Source: JBKPFU01 sp046728975
GTDB lineage: Bacteria; Actinomycetota; Thermoleophilia; Gaiellales; Gaiellaceae
NCBI GenBank assembly: GCA_046728975.1
Contig: JBKPFU010000090.1
Span: 1-26,292 of the forward strand
Length of the DNA stretch: 26,292 bases
Direction: 5' to 3'
In this document: in pieces, positions 22,201 through 26,292 of the stretch
Numbering within the stretch: position 1 is the stretch's first letter
How the letters are laid out: each line of letters begins with the position of its first letter
The notes under the pieces: generated by a model
Told to the model about the DNA's origin: nothing
Seen by the model: only the letters and a program-made list of their open reading frames with translations
The model's database searches: none
Made by a program: the position numbers and the translations under genes

Positions 22201-23393
22201 ACCGTGGCGGCGGCACTGTCGGGGCCGGAATACGTCTTCGGGGCGGCGCAGCTGCCGAGACCCGACATCGCATCGCTGCCGGCGAAGTTGACGGTGAGCG
22301 CGTGGTTGTACCAGCCGTTGGCGTCGGGAACGCGCGAGGCCGTCGAGCTCGCCTGCGGAGCGGTGGCGTCGTACTTCAACGTAAGCGACGTGCTCGTGCT
22401 GTTCCCAGCACGATCGACGCACGAGCCGCCGACGGGCGCGCTCGCACTATCGGGACCCGAGTAGCTCTTCGGAGCGTCGCACGAGGCCACACCCGAGGTC
22501 GCGTCCGTCGCCGCGAAGCTGACGCTGAGCGCGTGGTTGTACCACCCATTCGAATCGGCCGACCGCGAGGCGGTCGCACTCATCGCTGGATCGGTCGCGT
22601 CGTACTTGAGCCCAAAGACGCTGGAGGTGCTCTGGTTTCCGGCGGCGTCGCGGCAGGAGCCGCTCACCGAGGCGGACGGGGTATCGGGGCCTGTGTAGCT
22701 CGCCTGGGTGCACGAGGCGATGCCCGACGTGGCGTCGGTGCCGCTGAACGCGATCGTGAGTGCGTGGTTGTACCAGCCGTTCGAGTCGGCCGGCCGGGCC
22801 GGTGTCGCTCCCGTGACCTGCGGCGCAGTCGCGTCGTACTTGAACCCGAACGACGGTGAAGAGCTGTTGCCGGCCACATCGCGGCAGGTTCCGGTCAGCG
22901 ATGCGGCCGCGGTATCCGGACCTGAGTAGCTCTTCGGAGCGTCGCACGACGACACGCCGGAGGTTCCGTCAGTGGCCGCGAAGCTGATCGTGAGTCCGTG
23001 GTTGTACCAGCCGTTTGAGTCCGCGGCCCGGTCCGGCGTCGGGGTGACCGCCGGAGGCGTCTTATCGAGCTTGATTGTCTTGCTGACCGTCGTCTGACCG
23101 CCATCACTGACGGCGGAGCACGTGAACTGCGTGCCGAGCGTGTCGGCCGTGAGCGTCTTCGCGTCGCACCCGCTCGACGACAAGATCACCGACTCCGGGT
23201 CCTCGACCTTCCAGTTGAGGGTGACGTTGCTGACGTACCAGCCGTTCGAGCCAAGCGTCCCGAAAATGATCGGCGTTACGACGGGGGGCGTCGGGTCGCC
23301 GGGCACGTCCGGCGCGCCGCGTACGACCTGGCCGCCGGAGGTCAGGAGCAGCCCTCCGAGGCCGAGGAGGAGGAGGGCGGCGTATCGACGCAA
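19248..23393 (-). CDS. Giant secreted repeat protein with 14 Ig-like GWYNH repeats
   Basis: 1381 residues. The TTG start is supported by AAGGAG (23399-23404), which overlaps the upstream stop. After a short signal peptide (ALLLLGLGGLLLTSG) comes an N-type domain (~35-115) with two Cys, shared with the two upstream paralogues. Then 14 tandem repeats of ~77 residues (~127-1205): NGWYNH, FxxxDATSG, Cys, YSGPD, GSC, DxAGN, KYDATAP. Every copy keeps two Cys, suggesting one disulfide per domain. The motif resembles Ig-like/OmpL47-type bacterial surface domains (GWYN ... SGV ... AGN). The end has an FN3-like domain (VVVSWRASRDTVVVELTR ... YRYAVTGYDEARN) and the family's C-terminal domain (YYNVQVWRRGKKIFSGWP ... 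HWYVWPGYG ... FGPLLGSSSFV). No sorting signal is seen. A role as adhesin or matrix fibre beside the EPS genes is inference. Confidence 0.88.
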   Translation of the reverse strand: MRRYAALLLLGLGGLLLTSGGQVVRGAPDVPGDPTPPVVTPIIFGTLGSNGWYVSNVTLNWKVEDPESVILSSSGCDAKTLTADTLGTQFTCSAVSDGGQTTVSKTIKLDKTPPAVTPTPDRAADSNGWYNHGLTISFAATDGTSGVSSCDAPKSYSGPDTAAASLTGTCRDVAGNSSSPSFGFKYDATAPQVTGATPARPADSNGWYNHALTIAFSGTDATSGIASCTQASYTGPDTPSASVSGSCRDAAGNQSTSSVFGLKYDATDPAMSATASRSADSNGWYNHALSVSFAATDATSGVASCDAPKSYSGPDSASAPVGGSCVDRAGNSTSTSLTLKYDATAPQASSTASRVPDANGWYNHALTVNFAGSDAMSGLGSCAAPKTYSGPDSAAATVAGTCADIAGNSASTSLDLKYDATAPALTGATPARAPDSNGWYNRAVAITFQGNDATSGVDGCTQATYSGPDNASASVSGSCRDKAGNESAAGAFGLEYDATGPAATATSSRAADANGWYNHALTVSFSATDATSGMSGCDAPKTYSGPDSASASVSGSCRDVAGNSATPSLALKYDAAAPLANSTPSRVPDANGWYNHALTVSFAASDATSGVDTCDAAKTYSGPDSGSASVSGSCRDKAGNQSAATVFALKYDATVPTASATPSRAADANGWYNHSLTVSFAGSDATSGLDSCTATQIYSGPDNAAAEVGGSCLDKAGNVAGASVPLKYDATAPLANSTTSRVPDANGWYNHALTVSFGGTDATSGVDTCDAAKTYSGPDSGGASVGGSCRDKAGNSSAASTFVLKYDATAPQANAAADRTPDANGWYNHALTISFSGNDATSGIDSCDGPKTYSGPDSTSAAVSGACRDKAGNTGVRVFAVGYDATAPQVSGAAPARQPDANGWYNHPLALSFQGTDATSGVNACTQVTYAGPDNANASVSGSCRDRAGNASGSTAFAFKYDASDPQVTNAVAARTPDRAGWYNHAVAFAFQGTDATAGIADCPGTTYQGPDSGTAAVAGSCVDEAGNRGVALFPLKYDGTGPQVSATPGRAADANGWYNHAVDVSFQGRDSVAGLESCAAPLSYTGPDSKFVLVRGSCLDKAGNAGLGAFALGYDTTAPQVTGATPARAPDANGWYNHPVAVSFKGSDATSGVDACTQASYGGPDNDRASVSGSCRDLAGNQSGAGTFGLKYDGTTPSVTDVKVKAGDRFVVVSWRASRDTVVVELTRTAGKRGASVVVYRGTGDTYTDRRLKNGVRYRYAVTGYDEARNEATRSVVAVPQAPLYRPAAGARMSSPPLLAWKPAPSATYYNVQVWRRGKKIFSGWPSRTSLRLKRTWVYQGRAYRLTQALYHWYVWPGYGRPSARRFGPLLGSSSFVITR
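19782..23015. repeat. ~231-bp tandem array, 14 units, coding
   Basis: The most conserved block, GTGGTTGTACCAGCCGTT on the plus strand, recurs every 228-234 bases from about 19976 to 22998. Units differ by whole codons in length and share roughly 60-90 % of bases by eye. They encode the GWYNH domains of the giant protein. No spacer-like unique DNA lies between units. Confidence 0.92.
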
Positions 23394-23398
23394 GGCGG

Positions 23399-23404
23399 CT
23401 CCTT
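23399..23404 (-). promoter_or_regulatory. Shine-Dalgarno overlapping the upstream stop, sets TTG start of the giant protein
   Basis: AAGGAG on the minus strand overlaps the TAA of the one-repeat paralogue (23403-23405) and is 5 bases from TTG 23393. This suggests coupled translation and a two-gene transcript. Confidence 0.65.
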
Positions 23405-24578
23405 AGCCGGTGTACACGAACGAGCTTCCGCCGAGCAGGCGGCCGTACCGACCCGCAGAGAACAGCCCGAACCCCGGCCAGACGTACCAGCGGTACACGC
23501 CCGGGCGGAGCCGGTTGCGGCGGCCGTTGAAGACCCAGGTGCGCCGGAGCTGGAACCGTGGCCGCGTGACCCAGACGCTCAGGATCTTCCTCCCGCCGCG
23601 CATCAACTGGAGGTTGTAATAGCTTGCCCGCCTAATCGGTGCCCACACGAGCAGCGGTGCTCGTCCGACTGTCGCGCCAGGGACGGGGCTGAGGAGGGCT
23701 CCCGTCGCGGTCACCGCGAACGACTTCGCCGCGCGGTTGTCGGCAGGGTCGATCGCGGTAACCACGTAGTGGTACCGCTCCCCGACCCTCAGACCCGTGT
23801 CGCGGTAGCTCGATGCTGGACCTCGGTAGACGACGGTGACACCCGCGCCGCGGAGGCCCGGCGAACGCGTGACCTCGACCAGCTGCGTATCTGCCGACGC
23901 CTTCCACTTGAGGTCGATCTTCCGGTTCCGGTTCTTCGCGGTGATGCTCGAGACGCTCGGAGGCGTGGCGTCGTACTTGAACCAGAAGGCCGCGCTCCCG
24001 ACGTTGCCGGCGTAGTCGCGGCAGTTGCCGGAGACCGCCGCGCTGGCGTTGTCGGGCCCTCCGTAGGCAGCGGAGGAGCAGCCGGTGAGGCCCGAAGTCG
24101 CATCGGTGCCCGAGAAGGAGACGCCGAGTGGATGGTTGTACCAGCCATTCGCGTCCGCGCCCCGGGTGGGAGCCGCGGTGACGGCCGGCGGCGTCTTGTC
24201 GACCCTGAAGGTTTTGCTGACGGTGATCGTGGTGCCGCCGGGCCATGTCGCGGAGCACGTGAGTGTGGTCCCCACCGTGTCCGCAGCGAGCGTCCTCGCA
24301 TCACAACCGGTCGACGATTCGGGGAGCGGATCAATCTTCCAGTTGACGGTGACGTTGCTCGTGTACCAGCCGTTGGCCCCCGGCGAGCCGTAGATGATCG
24401 GTGTGATCGACTCGGCCGCAGTGGCGCCGGGAACCATGACCAATGCCGCCGCTGCGACTAGTAAAAGTGAAAGAGATCGCGCGGCAACCCAGCGAAAAGC
24501 CGGCCGCCGCGAGCCCCCGCGCCGACCCCTGCGCCGCAGCAACTCTGGCTTCGGGATCCACCGCCTGACGGTCGCCAC
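23403..24578 (-). CDS. Secreted paralogue with one GWYNH repeat
   Basis: 391 residues with a GTG start. A long basic N-region (RRRGRRGGSRR) precedes the hydrophobic signal core (SLSLLLVAAAALVMVPGATA). The N-type domain (ANGWYTSNVTVNWKI ... two Cys ... VSKTFRVDKTPP) is followed by a single GWYNH repeat (ADANGWYNHPLGVSFSG ... YGGPD ... GNCRDYAGN ... KYDATPP), an FN3-like domain (LKWKASADTQLVEVTRSPG ... YHYVVTAID) and the shared C-terminal domain (YYNLQLMRGGRKILSVW ... YRWYVWPGFG ... YGRLLGGSSFV). It is the 1-repeat version of the 1381-residue neighbour, which starts 9 bases after its stop. It has its own promoter (24612-24640). Function unknown; an exported surface or matrix component is likely from the signal peptide and domain types. 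Confidence 0.85.
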   Translation of the reverse strand: MATVRRWIPKPELLRRRGRRGGSRRPAFRWVAARSLSLLLVAAAALVMVPGATAAESITPIIYGSPGANGWYTSNVTVNWKIDPLPESSTGCDARTLAADTVGTTLTCSATWPGGTTITVSKTFRVDKTPPAVTAAPTRGADANGWYNHPLGVSFSGTDATSGLTGCSSAAYGGPDNASAAVSGNCRDYAGNVGSAAFWFKYDATPPSVSSITAKNRNRKIDLKWKASADTQLVEVTRSPGLRGAGVTVVYRGPASSYRDTGLRVGERYHYVVTAIDPADNRAAKSFAVTATGALLSPVPGATVGRAPLLVWAPIRRASYYNLQLMRGGRKILSVWVTRPRFQLRRTWVFNGRRNRLRPGVYRWYVWPGFGLFSAGRYGRLLGGSSFVYTG

Positions 24579-24611
24579 CCCCCGCCGTCGTTGCTCTCCC
24601 TACGGCCGCCG

Positions 24612-24640
24612 ACGGTACTACGCCGTACGAGACGTGTCAA
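24612..24640 (-). promoter_or_regulatory. Sigma-A-type promoter for the one-repeat and 14-repeat genes
   Basis: On the minus strand TTGACA (24635-24640), a 17-base spacer, then TACCGT (24612-24617). The start of transcription would be ~25-30 bases before GTG 24578. It lies in the 94-base gap after the zero-repeat gene. Confidence 0.65.
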
Positions 24641-24672
24641 TTTGAACGTTGCCTCGGTCGGCGACCGCGAGC

Positions 24673-25575
24673 TCAGCCGGCGAAAAGGAACGAGCTTCCG
24701 CCGAGCAGACGGCCGTAATGACCGGCAGCGACGGGTCCGAACCCCGGCCATACGTACCAGCGGTAGACGCCCCGGTGGAGGCGATATCGGCGGCCGTCGT
24801 ACGTCCACGCCCTCGGAAGCCGGAGCCGTGGGCCGGTCGGCCACGCGCTGAAGATCTTCTGGCCGCGCATCAGCTGCACGTTGTAGTAGCTCGCGCCCTT
24901 GACCGGGGTCCAGAAGAGGGTCGGCGGCGAGGCAACCTTCGCGCCGGGCGCAGGTCCGAACAACGCCCCAGCAGCCCTGAGGCTGACCGTCCTCGCCGCG
25001 TGGTTCGCAGCCTGGTCGAACCCCGTCACCGTGTACCGGTAGGCGCGGCCGGCCCGCAAGCCCTTGTCGCGATAAGCATTCGCCGTGCCGCGGTAGACGA
25101 CCGCCCTGCGCGCGCCGCGCGTGCCGGGCGAACGCGCGACCTCGACTACCCGCGTGTCGGCCGACGCGCGCCAGTGAAGCCGCACGATTCGGTTCCCCTG
25201 CGTCGCCGTCACCCGACTAAGCGAGGGAGCGGTCTTGTCGAGCTTGATCGTCTTACTGACCTGAGCGGTCGTCGTGCCGTCGAGGCTCGTCGCTCTACAC
25301 GTGAGCGTCGTGCCGGGCGTGTCCGTCGTGAGCGTGACGGCTTCGCAGCCCTGCGAGGACCTGATCGGCCCGTCGATCCTCCAGTTGACCGTGACGTTGC
25401 TCGTATACCAGCCGTTTGCACCCGGCGTCCCGTAGACCATCGCGGTGATAGTGAGCGGCGTGTCCGCGGTGCCGCCGGCGGCTCCCGGGACCACGAGGAA
25501 CGCGGCGACTGCGATGGCCGACACCGCGCGCCGACCCCTCGATCGCAACAACCACAGATGATGGAACCGCGTCAA
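24673..25575 (-). CDS. Secreted paralogue with no GWYNH repeat
   Basis: 300 residues from a TTG at 25575, chosen because GGGGGG (25582-25587) lies 6 bases upstream. The other start, a TTG at 25638, coincides with a -35 box and so should not be transcribed. The signal peptide (AVSAIAVAAFLVVPGAAGG) is followed by the N-type domain (GANGWYTSNVTVNWRIDG, two Cys, VSKTIKLDKTAP). This is joined directly to the FN3-like domain (LHWRASADTRVVEVARSPG ... YRYTVTGFDQA) and the C-terminal domain (YYNVQLMRGQKIFSAWP ... VYRWYVWPGFG ... YGRLLGGSSFL). It is the minimal form of the triad and shows that the repeat block is inserted precisely between the N-type and FN3 domains. Function unknown. Confidence 0.83.
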   Translation of the reverse strand: MTRFHHLWLLRSRGRRAVSAIAVAAFLVVPGAAGGTADTPLTITAMVYGTPGANGWYTSNVTVNWRIDGPIRSSQGCEAVTLTTDTPGTTLTCRATSLDGTTTAQVSKTIKLDKTAPSLSRVTATQGNRIVRLHWRASADTRVVEVARSPGTRGARRAVVYRGTANAYRDKGLRAGRAYRYTVTGFDQAANHAARTVSLRAAGALFGPAPGAKVASPPTLFWTPVKGASYYNVQLMRGQKIFSAWPTGPRLRLPRAWTYDGRRYRLHRGVYRWYVWPGFGPVAAGHYGRLLGGSSFLFAG

Positions 25576-25609
25576 AAGAATCCCCCCGCGTTCGCTCGTG
25601 GCGCTATCG

Positions 25610-25638
25610 AAGCTACATCTTCGTCTTCGAACTGTCAA
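25610..25638 (-). promoter_or_regulatory. Sigma-A-type promoter for the zero-repeat gene
   Basis: On the minus strand TTGACA (25633-25638), a 17-base spacer, then TAGCTT (25610-25615). The predicted start falls ~27-30 bases before TTG 25575. It overlaps the other possible TTG start at 25638, which argues for the downstream start. Confidence 0.65.
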
Positions 25639-25674
25639 TTCCCCTGCACAGCGGGCAAACGAGCGGCCGCGGCG

Positions 25675-26292
25675 CTAGGGCGCGATCGCACCCTCGGCCG
25701 GTGCCCGTGTCCGGCGGAGGCGGGTGCGCAATTGCCTGAAGAGCCAACGGACGTCGCCGGTTCGCGGGACGAACTCCGCCGCGTGGCGCTCGAGCGTCCG
25801 CACGAAGACCGCGCCGACGACAACGCCCGCGGCCGTGTAGGCGAGCGTCGAGGCGAGGGCGGCGCCGAGGCCGCCGAACGGCGGGATCAGGAGCACGTCG
25901 AGGACGACCGTGCAGACGAAGCCGACCGCGATCGAAGCGCTCTGGAGGCCGGGCCGCCCCTGGGCCACCAGCGCGTTGCCGAAGAGCTTGAGCGCGACCA
26001 TGCCGAGCGCGCCTGCGACGAGCACACGCAGGTCGTCGATCGAACCGTGGAAGTCGCTCCCGAAGACGTCCACACACAGGACCGGCGCCAGGACGATCAT
26101 CGCGGCTCCCGCTACCACGGTCACGAGCGCCGTCGCGCGGAAGATGCGCACAGCCTGGCGACCCGCCTCACGACGATCGGCCCGGACGAGATCCGGCCGC
26201 TGGACCGCTGCGAGCGCCGTCGGCAGGTACCAGAGGGCTTCCGACCACGCCACGGCGACGCTGTACAGGCCGAGCTCGCGCGACCCGGCGAT
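25675..26292 (-). CDS. Wzx/MATE-type polysaccharide flippase, C-terminal part (cut by window edge)
   Basis: About 205 residues, open to the right edge, so the N-terminal half is missing; a GTG at 26253 is internal. Hydrophobic segments include ALVTVVAGAAMIVLAPVLCV, LRVLVAGALGMVALKLFGNA, ASIAVGFVCTVVLDVLLIPP and LASTLAYTAAGVVVGAVFV. The pattern RELGLYSVAVAWSEALWYLP near the cut, a short charged loop, LVAQGRP, and the LLIPPFGGLGAALASTLAY segment are typical of Wzx O-antigen/EPS flippases. These move undecaprenyl-linked repeat units to the outer leaflet. It ends with a basic cytoplasmic tail (LFRQLRTRLRRTRAPA). It completes the Wzx/Wzy-type set together with the polymerase at 13181 and the priming transferase at 5424. 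Confidence 0.85.
   Translation of the reverse strand: MAGSRELGLYSVAVAWSEALWYLPTALAAVQRPDLVRADRREAGRQAVRIFRATALVTVVAGAAMIVLAPVLCVDVFGSDFHGSIDDLRVLVAGALGMVALKLFGNALVAQGRPGLQSASIAVGFVCTVVLDVLLIPPFGGLGAALASTLAYTAAGVVVGAVFVRTLERHAAEFVPRTGDVRWLFRQLRTRLRRTRAPAEGAIAP

Noticed and set aside
19782..23015. Regular repeats that at first look like a CRISPR or satellite array
   Set aside because: The period is ~231 bases with no unique spacers, the repeats are diverged, and one continuous reading frame runs through all units and matches two paralogous genes.

Overview
The window is GC-rich (mostly 65-70 % by eye) and gene-dense. It uses many GTG and TTG starts and many 4-bp start/stop overlaps (ATGA, GTGA, TTGA). 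This, together with a SigB/SigF-type sigma factor and the style of the secreted proteins, suggests a high-GC actinomycetote, possibly of the Thermoleophilia (Solirubrobacterales/Gaiellales). That placement is inference; no rRNA or marker gene lies in the window. I see no tRNA, rRNA, CRISPR array or insertion sequence, and no gene-free stretch over about 150 bases.

Layout. (A) 1-2229, minus strand: a coupled metabolic operon with a soluble fumarate-reductase-like flavoprotein, a short-chain dehydrogenase and the start of a class I fumarase cut by the window edge. (B) 2320-3535, plus: a small pilin-like exported protein and a SAM methyltransferase. (C) 3529-5381, minus: a LysR regulator translationally coupled to a maleylacetate-reductase-like iron-ADH family protein. 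(D) 5424-8263, minus: a polyprenyl-phosphate sugar-1-phosphate transferase, preceded in its operon by a secreted Ala/Pro-rich protein with a 21-bp minisatellite. (E) 8368-9996, plus: a stress-type sigma factor and a HicB/ribbon-helix-helix protein with a C-terminal membrane anchor. (F) 10037-18476: an exopolysaccharide module with alternating strands. It holds a beta-helix lipoprotein, a Wzz/BY-kinase fusion, an O-antigen-ligase/Wzy-like polymerase, a GT4 glycosyltransferase, a polysaccharide deacetylase, a CelD-type GNAT and a small P-loop kinase. (G) 18601-25575: a secreted Pro/Thr-rich membrane protein, then three tandem paralogous exported proteins. (H) 25675 to the end: the C-terminal half of a Wzx/MATE-type flippase.

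The genes in D, F and H form a fairly complete Wzx/Wzy-type pathway: priming transferase, glycosyltransferase, decorating deacetylase and acyltransferase, flippase, polymerase and chain-length regulator. The embedded secreted proteins are good candidates for surface or matrix components made with the polysaccharide.

The most striking element is the paralogue triad at 19248-25575. All three proteins share a signal peptide, an N-terminal two-cysteine domain, an FN3-like domain and a conserved C-terminal domain rich in Trp and Tyr. They differ in carrying 14, 1 and 0 copies of a ~77-residue Ig-like repeat (core GWYNH ... GPD ... DxAGN ... KYDATAP), each copy with two conserved cysteines. Two of the three have their own TTGACA-N17 promoter, and the same promoter type precedes the neighbouring Pro/Thr-rich gene.
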